Of a stretch of DNA of 64,000 nt, positions 43,536 to 52,028 are shown one piece after another. Origin of the DNA: G963666535 sp963666535 (GTDB taxonomy: Bacteria > Bacillota > Clostridia > Oscillospirales > Oscillospiraceae); NCBI GenBank assembly GCA_963666535.1, contig OY762913.1, positions 2,604,001 through 2,668,000 of the forward strand. Direction: 5' to 3'. Numbering within the stretch: position 1 is the first letter of the stretch; every line of letters begins with the position of its first letter. A program made the translations under genes and the position numbers. The notes beneath the pieces are model-generated. The model was not told the DNA's origin. It saw nothing but the letters and a program-made list of their open reading frames with translations, and did not search any database.

Positions 43536-44865
43536 CTGGAGCACCAAGGAAGAAGCCCGTACCGCCATTCTGGCGCAGGTGGCGGAGTACTATCATACGT
43601 TTATGGAACAGCCGCCCTATCACACAGGGGATCGCATTCCCTACGCCGCGCGGGTTTTTGACGAAAAGGAGCTATGCGCGCTGGTGGACTCCGCGCTGGA
43701 GTTCTGGCTGACCACCGGACGCTATGCCGACCGGTTCGAGCGCGAGTTCTCCGCCTTTTTGGGGGTAAAGCACGCCCACCTGGTTAACAGCGGCTCTTCG
43801 GCGAATCTCATTGCCTTCTCCGTTCTCACCGCCCCCGAGCTGGGGGAGCGCCGCATCCGTCGCGGGGACGAGGTGATTACCGTGGCCTGCGGCTTCCCCA
43901 CCACGGTCACCCCCATCCTGCAATATGGCGCGGTGCCGGTGTTTGTGGATGTGACCATTCCCCAATACAACATTGACGTCACCAAGCTGGAGGGGGCGCG
44001 CAGCGACAAAACCCGTGCGGTGATGATCGCCCACACACTGGGCAACCCCTTTGACCTTGCCGCCGTGAAGGCCTTCTGCGACCAATACCAGCTTTGGCTG
44101 ATTGAGGACAACTGCGATGCACTGGGCAGCCGCTATACCATGGACGGCGTGACCAAATTCACCGGCACCGTGGGTGACATCGGCACCAGCAGCTTCTATC
44201 CCCCCCATCACATGACCATGGGGGAAGGCGGCTGTGTGTACACTGATAGCCCCCTACTGTCCAAGCTGATTTTAAGTTATCGGGACTGGGGGCGCGACTG
44301 CGTCTGCCCCTCGGGTCATGATAACTGCTGTGGGCACCGCTATGACGGGCAATATGGCGAGCTGCCCCAAGGCTATGACCACAAATACGTTTACAGCCAC
44401 TTTGGCTACAACCTAAAAGTCACGGATCTGCAGGCCGCCATCGGCTGCGAGCAGCTGGCAAAATTCCCAGATTTCGTGGAAAAGCGGCGGCACAACTGGG
44501 ACTATCTGAAAAACGCCCTTTCCGGCGTTCCTGGCCTGATCCTGCCGGAGCCCTGCCCCAACAGCAGGCCCAGCTGGTTTGGATTTCTGCTCACACTGGA
44601 TGACACCGTGACGAAAAGCCGCACTGCGGTGGTCCAGTCCATCGAAGCAGCAGGCGTTCAGACCAGAATGCTGTTTTCCGGCAACTTAATCAAGCATCCC
44701 TGCTTTGACGAGCTGCGGCAGAGCGGCGAGGGTTACCGGGTCTCCGGCGGACTTGCCGTGACCGACCGGGTGATGGAGCGCACCTTCTGGGTGGGCGTAT
44801 ACCCCGGCATGAGTGATGAAAAGCTGGATGACATGGCGGCAGCCATCCGTTCCGCCATTGGGTAA
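43528..44865 (+). CDS. rfbH: CDP-4-keto-6-deoxyglucose-3-dehydrase (E1)
   Basis: 445 aa, aminotransferase fold but PMP-dependent: the usual PLP lysine is replaced by His in SFYPPHHMTMGEGG, as in E1/DdhC. Cysteines for the [2Fe-2S] cluster appear as C-x-C-x7-C in GRDCVCPSGHDNCC, with a further Cys in IEDNCDALG. Removes the 3-hydroxyl together with a reductase (E3) that is not encoded here. ATG 43528 is inside the rfbG end. Product: a CDP-3,6-dideoxy-4-ketohexose. Confidence 0.93.
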   Translation: MSDWSTKEEARTAILAQVAEYYHTFMEQPPYHTGDRIPYAARVFDEKELCALVDSALEFWLTTGRYADRFEREFSAFLGVKHAHLVNSGSSANLIAFSVLTAPELGERRIRRGDEVITVACGFPTTVTPILQYGAVPVFVDVTIPQYNIDVTKLEGARSDKTRAVMIAHTLGNPFDLAAVKAFCDQYQLWLIEDNCDALGSRYTMDGVTKFTGTVGDIGTSSFYPPHHMTMGEGGCVYTDSPLLSKLILSYRDWGRDCVCPSGHDNCCGHRYDGQYGELPQGYDHKYVYSHFGYNLKVTDLQAAIGCEQLAKFPDFVEKRRHNWDYLKNALSGVPGLILPEPCPNSRPSWFGFLLTLDDTVTKSRTAVVQSIEAAGVQTRMLFSGNLIKHPCFDELRQSGEGYRVSGGLAVTDRVMERTFWVGVYPGMSDEKLDDMAAAIRSAIG

Positions 44866-44881
44866 AAAGGGGAAGCGAGCC

Positions 44882-45274
44882 GTGAAGGACACCATCGTAC
44901 AATTCATCAAATTTGGCATTGTGGGCGTGTCCAACACACTGCTGAACCTTGCCATCTATTATCTGTTCGTCTACATCGACCCGGCACTGTATTTGTGGGG
45001 CCAGGTGGTGGGCTGGGCAATCAGCGTTCTCAACGCCTTTTACTGGAACAACAAGTATGTGTTCAAGGACGGCTCCTCCGGCTGGCAAAGCCTTCTCAAA
45101 CGGCTGGGCCGCACTTATATTACCTACGGCAGCACCCTGCTGCTGTCCACCCTGCTGCTGTGGCTGGAGGTGGAGTTTTGGGGACTGAGTGAATGGCTGG
45201 CGCCCCTGATCAACTTGCTTATCACCATCCCGCTGAATTTTCTGCTGAACAAATTCTGGGCGTTTCGCTCATAA
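44882..45274 (+). CDS. GtrA-family membrane protein
   Basis: 130 aa with four transmembrane helices: IKFGIVGVSNTLLNLAIYYL at the start, NAFYWNNKYVF after the second and PLNFLLNKFWAFRS at the end are GtrA hallmarks. It probably flips undecaprenyl-phosphate sugar made by the GtrB-like GT2 at 47.9 kb. GTG start at 44882 with GGGGAAG upstream. Confidence 0.88.
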   Translation: MKDTIVQFIKFGIVGVSNTLLNLAIYYLFVYIDPALYLWGQVVGWAISVLNAFYWNNKYVFKDGSSGWQSLLKRLGRTYITYGSTLLLSTLLLWLEVEFWGLSEWLAPLINLLITIPLNFLLNKFWAFRS

Positions 45275-45289
45275 ACGGAGGTAGTTCCT

Positions 45290-46096
45290 ATGAACAGTGA
45301 GGAATTGGCCTGGCGCATCCGCCGCCACGCCATTGATATGGTGCACGCAAGCCACGCCTCCCACATCGGCGCGATCTTGTCTGTCACTGACATCATCGCC
45401 GTGCTGTATGCCGGCGTGATGCGGTACGACCCGAAAAATCCCACGTTGAAGACCCGCGACCGCCTTGTGCTCAGCAAGGGGCACGCCGGTGTTGCCATTT
45501 ACGCCGCGCTGGCAGAGTGCGGGTTCTTCCCCCTCTCTGAGCTGGATCACTACTATGAAAACGGCGGCAAGCTCTCCGGTCACGTTTCTCACAAGGGCGT
45601 TCCCGGGGTGGAGCTATCCACCGGCAGTCTGGGCCACGGCGCGGCGGTCGCCTGCGGGCTTGCCCTGTCCGCCCAGATGCGCGGAGACACCCACCATGTC
45701 TATGCCGTGGTGGGGGATGGCGAGTGCAACGAGGGCTCCATCTGGGAAATGGCACTCACCGCCGCGCAATACAAGCTGTCAGGTTTCACGGTGATCGTCG
45801 ATCACAACGGCATGCAGGCCATGGGTCGCTGCGACCAGGTCATGGCCATCGAACCGCTGGCGGACAAGTGGCGCAGCTTCGGCTGGCAGGTGACCGAGGT
45901 GGACGGCCACGATCACGAGGCTTTGCGTGAAGCGCTGGCCCCCTGCCCCGGGGAGAAGCCCCATTGTGTCATTGCCCGCACCGTAAAGGGCAAAGGCGTA
46001 TCCTTTATGGAAAACGAGCTGCTGTGGCATTACCGGGACCCGCAGGGGGACGACTATGACCAGGCCGTCTATGAACTGGAGGTGAACCACCATTGA
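45290..46096 (+). CDS. transketolase-like TPP enzyme, N-terminal subunit
   Basis: 268 aa corresponding to the TPP/metal-binding half of transketolase: RRHAIDMVHASHASHIGAIL, SKGHAGVAIYAAL, LGHGAAVACGLALS and the TPP motif VVGDGECNEGSIWEMAL with DHNGMQ. The pyrimidine-binding half is the next gene, overlapping by 4 nt. Inside a CDP-sugar operon it may transfer a two-carbon unit to the CDP-4-ketosugar rather than serve the pentose phosphate pathway. That is inference. Confidence 0.87.
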   Translation: MNSEELAWRIRRHAIDMVHASHASHIGAILSVTDIIAVLYAGVMRYDPKNPTLKTRDRLVLSKGHAGVAIYAALAECGFFPLSELDHYYENGGKLSGHVSHKGVPGVELSTGSLGHGAAVACGLALSAQMRGDTHHVYAVVGDGECNEGSIWEMALTAAQYKLSGFTVIVDHNGMQAMGRCDQVMAIEPLADKWRSFGWQVTEVDGHDHEALREALAPCPGEKPHCVIARTVKGKGVSFMENELLWHYRDPQGDDYDQAVYELEVNHH

Positions 46097-47025
46097 GAAA
46101 CCGTGTGATTCAAGAGCTGGAATTGTTGGCTCAGGCTGACCCCAACCTGGTGCTGATCACCGCCGACCTGGGCTATGGCGTACTGAACCATTTTGCGGAC
46201 GCATACCCCGGCCGCTTTTTCAACGTGGGCATCAGCGAGCAGAGCATGGCAGCGGTGGCCGCCGGCATGGCGCTGGAGGGGAACACTGTGTTTACTTACT
46301 CCATCGGCAACTTTCCAACCCTGCGCTGCATCGAATTCATCCGCAACGATATTTGCTATCACAACGCCGATGTGAAAATTCTTGCGGTCGGCGGCGGCTT
46401 TGCCTACGGTCAGCTTGGCATGAGCCATCACGCCACCGAGGATATCGCCATGATGCGCGCCCTGCCCAACATGCGCGTATATGTCCCCGCCGATCCCGAC
46501 GAAGCAGCCGCCTGTCTCCAGGCGGCTTACCGAACACCCGGCCCCTGTTATCTCCGTCTGGCACGGGGCGGGGAAAAAAACCAGCACGCCAGTCTGCGGA
46601 ACTGGGACGTGAAAAACGCCATTTGCCTGTTCGAGGGAACCGAAGTGCAGCTTTTGGCTGCCGGTTCCGTCCTGTCCGAGGCGGTCACCGCCGCCGAACT
46701 GCTGCAAGCACGCGGGGTCAGCGCGGGAGTATACAGCTTCCCTTCCGTCAAACCCATTGACGCTGCCACCATCGCCTACTTGGCGGAGAAAAGCCGCCTG
46801 ATTGTCACGCTGGAGGAGCACACCGTCGTTGGCGGTTTTGGCGGCGCGGTGGCAGAGGTGCTGGCGGAGCTGCCGCCCCACAGGGCGTCTCTGCGCCGGT
46901 TCGGCCTGCAGGACGTGTTTCCCTCGGTGGTTGGCGACCAGCACTATCTGCGTGGGCAATACGGTCTATCCGCCACCCACATTGCCGGTAAGATCACCGC
47001 CCTTTTGGGAGGGTCAAACCTATGA
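46093..47025 (+). CDS. transketolase-like TPP enzyme, C-terminal subunit
   Basis: 310 aa, pyrimidine-binding plus C-terminal domain: LITADLGYGVLNHFADAYPG, FFNVGISEQSMAAVAAGMAL (with the Glu that activates TPP), SHHATEDIAMMRALPN and EEHTVVGGFGGAVAEVLAE. GTG/TTG-type start region overlaps the N-subunit stop (ATTG). Forms the active enzyme with it. Confidence 0.87.
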   Translation: MRNRVIQELELLAQADPNLVLITADLGYGVLNHFADAYPGRFFNVGISEQSMAAVAAGMALEGNTVFTYSIGNFPTLRCIEFIRNDICYHNADVKILAVGGGFAYGQLGMSHHATEDIAMMRALPNMRVYVPADPDEAAACLQAAYRTPGPCYLRLARGGEKNQHASLRNWDVKNAICLFEGTEVQLLAAGSVLSEAVTAAELLQARGVSAGVYSFPSVKPIDAATIAYLAEKSRLIVTLEEHTVVGGFGGAVAEVLAELPPHRASLRRFGLQDVFPSVVGDQHYLRGQYGLSATHIAGKITALLGGSNL

Positions 47026-47933
47026 AAACCGCTGTTGTCACCGGCGCGACCGGGTTTATCGGGGTGCACCTCATTGCCGAATTGCTGGCTTCGGGCTATG
47101 CGGTTTCCGCCATCGTTCGCCCCGGCAGCCAGAATCTGGCCCGTCTGCCTTGGCACGAAAACCTGACGCTTCTCCCAATGGACATGGCAGAGGTTTCTCA
47201 ACTGCCCGGCCTGCTCCCCGCGGCCGACCTCTTCTTTTCCTTGGCTTGGGAGGGAGCGCGGGGCGCCGCCCGGCAGGATGACGCCCTGCAGCAAAGCAAT
47301 GTAACCGCCACGCTGGACGCGGTGGATGCCGCTGCCATACTGGGTGCCCGCGTTTTTGTGGGCTGTGGCAGTCAGGCGGAATACGGAATGCAGGGTGCCG
47401 TCACCACCGAGGAAAGCCCCGCAAGCCCCGACACGGCCTATGGCAAGGCCAAACTGTCGGCGTTTACGCAGGGTGCGCAGCGGGTGGCGGAGCTGGGGCT
47501 TCGCTTTGTCTGGCCCCGCATTTTCTCCGTCTATGGCCCCGGTGATTTTCCCGGCACGCTGGTCAGCAGTACGCTGGTAAAAATGGGGAAAAATGAGGCC
47601 ATCTCCTGCACCGCCTGCACCCAAAGCTGGGACTTTCTCCATGTGTCCGATGCCGCCCGGGCCCTGGTTCTGCTGGCGGAAACCGAGCATGCCAGCGGGG
47701 TTTACAACGTCGCCTTCGGCGAAAGCTGCCCCCTGCGCTGGTTTGTCTCCTGCATGAAGGAGATTGCGGAATCGGACAGTGAAATCGCCTTCGGCGCCAT
47801 ACCCACGCCTGTTAATCCGGCCGGCTTCTCCCCCTGCGTCGACCGGCTAAAGGCACTGGGCTGGCGTCCCAGAGTTTCCTTTCAGGAGGGGATCTCAACC
47901 CTCTATCGCGAACAAATCGAGGTGAGTCGATGA
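47022..47933 (+). CDS. NAD(P)-dependent epimerase/reductase (extended SDR)
   Basis: 303 aa. TGATGFIGVHLI nucleotide site, then GCGSQAEYG and YGKAKLSAF with the catalytic Tyr-x3-Lys, and WPRIFSVYGPGDFPGTL. Because it follows the transketolase pair, it may reduce the keto group of the sugar or of the added side chain, as YerF does in yersiniose synthesis. Overlaps both neighbours by 4 nt. Confidence 0.85.
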   Translation: MKTAVVTGATGFIGVHLIAELLASGYAVSAIVRPGSQNLARLPWHENLTLLPMDMAEVSQLPGLLPAADLFFSLAWEGARGAARQDDALQQSNVTATLDAVDAAAILGARVFVGCGSQAEYGMQGAVTTEESPASPDTAYGKAKLSAFTQGAQRVAELGLRFVWPRIFSVYGPGDFPGTLVSSTLVKMGKNEAISCTACTQSWDFLHVSDAARALVLLAETEHASGVYNVAFGESCPLRWFVSCMKEIAESDSEIAFGAIPTPVNPAGFSPCVDRLKALGWRPRVSFQEGISTLYREQIEVSR

Positions 47934-48892
47934 AAAAACTCTCTATTGTCATCCCCTGCTACAATGAAAAAGAGAATGCCCGCCCCATTTGCGAAGCGGT
48001 GAAGGCCGAGCTTGCCGCAAGCCTGCCGCAGTACGACTATGAAATTCTGTTCATTGATAACCGCTCCACAGACGGCACCCGGGATATCATCACTGCCTTG
48101 TGCCGGGAGGACAAGCGGGTCAAGGCCATTTTTAACTGCAAAAATTTTGGTCAGTTTAACAGCCCCTATTACGCCATGACTCAGAGCACCGGTGACTGCA
48201 CCATTCTCTTGTGCGCTGACTTTCAAGACCCGGTGGAATTGCTTCCCCAGTTTGTCGCCGAGTGGGAAAACGGGTGGAAAATCGTGTGCGGGATCAAGAC
48301 CAGCAGCAAGGAAAACGGACTGGTGTACTTTCTCCGCTCCTGCTACTATAAGCTGATCCGCAAATTGTCCGACGTGGAGCAGATTGAGCATTTCACCGGC
48401 TTCGGTCTGTATGACAAGGACTTCATCGCTCTGCTGCGCGAGCTGGATGACCCCACACCGTTTTTGCGGGGCATTGTGGCCGAACTGGGCTATGACCGCA
48501 AGGACATTGCCTATCAGCAGCCCAAGCGCCGGGCAGGCAAGACCCACAACAACTGGTACAGTCTGTATGACGCGGCTATGCTCAGTTTTACCAGCTATAC
48601 CAAGGCGGGGCTGCGCCTTTCCACCATCGCGGGTTTTGTCGTCTCCGGACTCAGCTTTTTGGTGGCGCTGGTATATCTTGTCATGAAGCTGATCTGGTGG
48701 GACCGCTTTATTGCCGGCACCACCCCCATCCTGATCGGCACCTTCTTCATGGGCGGGCTGCTCCTGTTTTTCGTGGGGCTGATGGGCGAGTATATCATGA
48801 ATATGAATACCCGGCTGATGCACCGCCCGCTGGTGGTAGAGGAAAAACGCCTTAATTTCCAGCCGGAGGACGCCACGCATGAGGAGCAGTAG
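47930..48892 (+). CDS. GtrB/DPM1-like GT2 glycosyltransferase with C-terminal membrane helices
   Basis: 320 aa. KLSIVIPCYNEKENA start, DNRSTDGT, LLCADFQDP (DxD-type) and QPKRRAGKTHNNWYS are typical of polyprenyl-phosphate sugar synthases; two transmembrane helices (about 230-255, 265-295) close the protein. It should load a sugar onto undecaprenyl phosphate, with GtrA as the flippase. Confidence 0.88.
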   Translation: MKKLSIVIPCYNEKENARPICEAVKAELAASLPQYDYEILFIDNRSTDGTRDIITALCREDKRVKAIFNCKNFGQFNSPYYAMTQSTGDCTILLCADFQDPVELLPQFVAEWENGWKIVCGIKTSSKENGLVYFLRSCYYKLIRKLSDVEQIEHFTGFGLYDKDFIALLRELDDPTPFLRGIVAELGYDRKDIAYQQPKRRAGKTHNNWYSLYDAAMLSFTSYTKAGLRLSTIAGFVVSGLSFLVALVYLVMKLIWWDRFIAGTTPILIGTFFMGGLLLFFVGLMGEYIMNMNTRLMHRPLVVEEKRLNFQPEDATHEEQ

Positions 48893-50495
48893 CCGCCGCC
48901 GCGAGGATGGTCTTTTGCGGCACGCGCTCGAACTCGTGTCCCGTCCTGCCTTTCTCGTTCCCATTCTGCTCACCGCCGCGCTGAGCTTCGGCTACTTTCT
49001 AACTCATTACAGCATCAGTCTCGACGACCTGTCCGGCTATCGGTACAGCCACGGTGAGCTGCTGGCACAGGGGCGGTTTACCTGGACGCTGATTGCCGCG
49101 CTGCTTGGTCTGGGGGAAAACGTCCCTTTCTGGCCCGATCTGATCGGGTGTATCCTTCTGGTCATCGACAGCGTGTTTTTCGCCGTTTTGTTCCGCGCTG
49201 CGTCCCATCGGCAAGTGGGTATTTTGCCCTGCGCGCTGTTCTCCTGCCTGTATCTCTCCTACCCCTTGGTCAATGAGATCTATAGCTACGCAAACTTAAC
49301 CATTTTCATCGGCGGCGGCACCCTGCTTGCACTGACCGCGCTTTGGTTTTTATTCCGCCATCCCGGCATCCTTTCCTTTTTGGGTGCAATCGTTCTGCTG
49401 CTTTTTGTCTGCTCCTGGTACGAGTCTGTGGCAGTGGTCTACGTCTGCGCGGTTCTGGCACTTCTTCTGCTGCAATCCCGGGAACATGGCTCTCCGCTCC
49501 GGCGGCTGGGCTCCCTGCTGCTGGAGGGGGTGCGGTATGCCCTGCCGTTCATCATTGCCTTTGCACTGGAATCCGTTGTGGCCAAACAGCTGATGGTATC
49601 TCTCAGCATCTCTCCCTCCCAATTCGGCGCCAATAAATTTGCATGGGCCAATGGGGAGATCCTGACGACGCTGCAGGAATTGCTGGGAAATTTCTTCTTC
49701 CAATACGGGGTGAAGGGACTTTGGTATCTTCCCATCACGATTTTGAATCTGTGCGTCGTCGTGATGCTGATACTGGGCGTGCGGGAATGCGCAGCACGGC
49801 GCAGTTTCACGCCCCTGCTTTTGTATGTTGGCTTTTTGCTTTGTCTCGTCCTGCTCAGTCTGGTGCAGGGCAGCGCGTCCGCCTACCGCACCTGCCAGGT
49901 CTTTCCCGTTTTCGTGGGACTGACCGGGCTGCTGACACTGGACGCCGCGGCTGAGGCCCGAAGAAGCGGGGTGCAGCATATCTGCCTCGCGCTGGCACTG
50001 CTTCTGCTCTGCCTCCAAATCGCCGATCTGAACCGCTGGTTTATGATAGACTACGCCCGTTACCAGGAAGAAACCGCGACTGCTTGTGCCATTGGCGACG
50101 CCCTGCAGGACTATGATCTGACCAAGCCAGTTCTCTTTGTCGGCCACTATACGCTCTCGGACCAATGGTACCGGGCAAGTTATGTCTCTTCCCAAGATTT
50201 CCGGGTCGCAGCACTGGAAGCCATCCATCTCTTCCCCGCCATCGACACCAGCGGGGACTATTGCCTGAAAATCCAGGGCAACTACATGAAATCCTATCTG
50301 GATTGGGGTGTGGATGCCTTTTTTGAGGTCAACACTGAGCTGCTGAAATTCTTTACCCTGTGCGGCTACCCCCTTGTGCAAGGCTCTGCCGCCCAGTATG
50401 CAGAGGGTTCTGCTTTGGCGCAGTCCATGCCCGGCTGGCCGGATGCGGGCAGTATTCTGGATACAAGTAACTTTATTCTGGTAAAACTGGGGTGA
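48879..50495 (+). CDS. GtrII-like multi-pass glycosyltransferase
   Basis: 538 aa, about eleven transmembrane helices with an early SISLDDLSGYRY acidic motif in the first extracytoplasmic loop, as in the Glucos_trans_II/GtrII family. Such proteins move sugar from undecaprenyl phosphate to a polymer outside the membrane. With GtrA and the GtrB-like GT2 it completes a GtrABC system. Overlaps the GT2 gene by 14 nt. Confidence 0.82.
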   Translation: MRSSSRRREDGLLRHALELVSRPAFLVPILLTAALSFGYFLTHYSISLDDLSGYRYSHGELLAQGRFTWTLIAALLGLGENVPFWPDLIGCILLVIDSVFFAVLFRAASHRQVGILPCALFSCLYLSYPLVNEIYSYANLTIFIGGGTLLALTALWFLFRHPGILSFLGAIVLLLFVCSWYESVAVVYVCAVLALLLLQSREHGSPLRRLGSLLLEGVRYALPFIIAFALESVVAKQLMVSLSISPSQFGANKFAWANGEILTTLQELLGNFFFQYGVKGLWYLPITILNLCVVVMLILGVRECAARRSFTPLLLYVGFLLCLVLLSLVQGSASAYRTCQVFPVFVGLTGLLTLDAAAEARRSGVQHICLALALLLLCLQIADLNRWFMIDYARYQEETATACAIGDALQDYDLTKPVLFVGHYTLSDQWYRASYVSSQDFRVAALEAIHLFPAIDTSGDYCLKIQGNYMKSYLDWGVDAFFEVNTELLKFFTLCGYPLVQGSAAQYAEGSALAQSMPGWPDAGSILDTSNFILVKLG

Positions 50496-50502
50496 ACCAA
50501 AC

Positions 50503-51429
50503 ATGGACAAAGCACCGCTGGTTTCGGTGATCGTACCCGTATACAACGCAGAAGAAACTCTGCCCCGCTGTTTGGACAGCATCCGGTCACAGACCTATCC
50601 CAATCTGGAAATTATACTGGTCAATGACGGCAGTACCGACCGCTCTTTGTCTCTCTGCCAGCAGTATTGCGAAGAGGACGAACGCTTTGTACTCATTGAC
50701 AAATCCAACACCGGCGTGTCGGACAGCCGCAACCGCGGCATGGATGTCGCCACCGGGGAATACCTTCAATTTGTGGACAGTGACGACTGGCTTGTTTCCG
50801 ACGCGACGGAAACCTTTATCCGCGCGGCAATTACCACCGGCTGCGCCATGGTAATTTCGGGCTTTTATCGGGTCATCAACCAAGGGGAATACCCCCGCTG
50901 CCACATCAAGGAAACGGCGCTTTTATCCCGCAAACAGTTTGCCGAATCTATGATGGAAGCCCCGGCCAATTACTACTATGGCGTGTCCTGGAACAAGCTG
51001 TTCAAAACCTCCATTATCCGCAAAAACCAGTTGCGTTTTCCCACCGCACGCAGCTGGTGCGAGGATTTCCTGTTCAATCTGGAATACCTGCAATATGCAA
51101 AATGGGTCATGGCGGTCAGCCGCCCGCTGTACTACTACCGCAAGCGAAAGGGCAGTCTGCTCTCCACTCAGACCACGCTCCGCAACACGTTGCAGACCAA
51201 GCTGGAGCTGTTTGAATACTACAAGTCGCTGTATAAGGCCCTTGATCTGTACGATGAAAACCGCTGGAAAATTCAACTTTTTCTCCTGTCCGCGGCACAG
51301 GACGGCGGCCCCTCACTGTTTCGATTTAACCCCTCCGAAAAAGCGCGCCTCAGACAAGTGGGAACGGTAAAAAAGCAGTCCAAGCAGAAGGTCCCGCGCG
51401 GCAAAGTTAAGCTCATCCCCACGAAATAA
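50503..51429 (+). CDS. GT2 family glycosyltransferase
   Basis: 308 aa, GT-A fold, cytoplasmic. VSVIVPVYNAEETLPRCLDS, LVNDGSTDRS, SRNRGMDVATGEYLQFVDSD with the DxD, and WCEDFLFNLEYL are all present. Last gene of the operon, followed by a strong terminator. Sugar specificity is unknown. Confidence 0.9.
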   Translation: MDKAPLVSVIVPVYNAEETLPRCLDSIRSQTYPNLEIILVNDGSTDRSLSLCQQYCEEDERFVLIDKSNTGVSDSRNRGMDVATGEYLQFVDSDDWLVSDATETFIRAAITTGCAMVISGFYRVINQGEYPRCHIKETALLSRKQFAESMMEAPANYYYGVSWNKLFKTSIIRKNQLRFPTARSWCEDFLFNLEYLQYAKWVMAVSRPLYYYRKRKGSLLSTQTTLRNTLQTKLELFEYYKSLYKALDLYDENRWKIQLFLLSAAQDGGPSLFRFNPSEKARLRQVGTVKKQSKQKVPRGKVKLIPTK

Positions 51430-51430
51430 A

Positions 51431-51472
51431 AGAACAGGCGGTATCGTTGTAACTGACGATACCGCCTGTTCT
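51431..51472 (+). terminator. terminator of the CDP-sugar operon
   Basis: 17-bp stem AGAACAGGCGGTATCGT with complement and 8-nt loop, then TT, directly after the last stop. Confidence 0.88.
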
Positions 51473-51526
51473 TTCCATTCTGGCGCCGCCCTGTCTGGGG
51501 TTCCTCGGATAACCCCCATAGCCGCG

Positions 51527-51706
51527 TCATCCATAATCACAGCCAATGATAAGCATATACACCGTCGCATCGGCGCAAAATAAAGCCGCCGCAGTCCGCA
51601 ACAGCATATTCCGTTTGCAGCGGGCGGACAGCCACCGGATGTTGCCCCGTGCATTGGTTTGCTGGAACCGACGCAAAACGGCCAGTAGCAACCTTTCCAT
51701 ATTCAT
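51527..51706 (-). CDS. possible small protein (about 59 aa)
   Basis: Reads MNMERLLLAVLRRF at the start, basic in the middle and hydrophobic at the end (TAAALFCADATVYMLIIG). GGGAG lies about 8 nt before the first ATG. No family recognised; it sits alone between a terminator and the Moco leader. Could be chance. Confidence 0.3.
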   Translation of the reverse strand: MNMERLLLAVLRRFQQTNARGNIRWLSARCKRNMLLRTAAALFCADATVYMLIIGCDYG

Positions 51707-51803
51707 CCACCCTTCTCCCTGTTTCTGCTTTTTCACCTTAGTATCACAGCGGTATTTCTTTGAAAAGTGTGTGCAGAAAATTCGCCCCTTTCTGCAATTT
51801 ATC

Positions 51804-51960
51804 TTGCCTTTTCCCCCTGCTTTTGCTATACTGAGGGGGAACTGAATATGCTCCGAGCAAAAGCGTCTACGGATTTTTCTATGACGCTGCGCCGAAGGGT
51901 TTTATGCCCTTCCTGGGTTGGCATTGGAAACGAGCCGGCCTTCCGTTAATTGAGAAGGGG
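51804..51960 (+). ncRNA. promoter and Moco-type RNA leader (molybdenum cofactor riboswitch)
   Basis: TTGCCT (51804-51809) and TATACT (51827-51832) are 17 bp apart. Transcript sequence then contains CTCCGAGC, GCGCCGAAGGG with CCCTTCCTGGG, GGAAACGAGCC and CCTTCCGTTAA, the conserved pieces of the Moco RNA motif in the right order. The next gene begins a molybdenum-cofactor operon. A short P3-like stem (GGC/GCC around GGAAAC) is present, favouring Moco over the tungsten variant. Confidence 0.85.
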
Positions 51961-52028
51961 GATTTTTTCGATGTATTGTCCTGTCCTTTCATAAGGCGGG
52001 GCAATTATTTTTTTGAGGAGATTCACCA

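Noticed and set aside
46069..46959. 296-codon minus-strand frame
   Set aside because: Antisense to the transketolase C-subunit, whose motifs are unmistakable.
49350..50582. 410-codon minus-strand frame
   Set aside because: Antisense to the GtrII-like gene, which has clear membrane helices, a consistent operon position and overlap with its neighbour.
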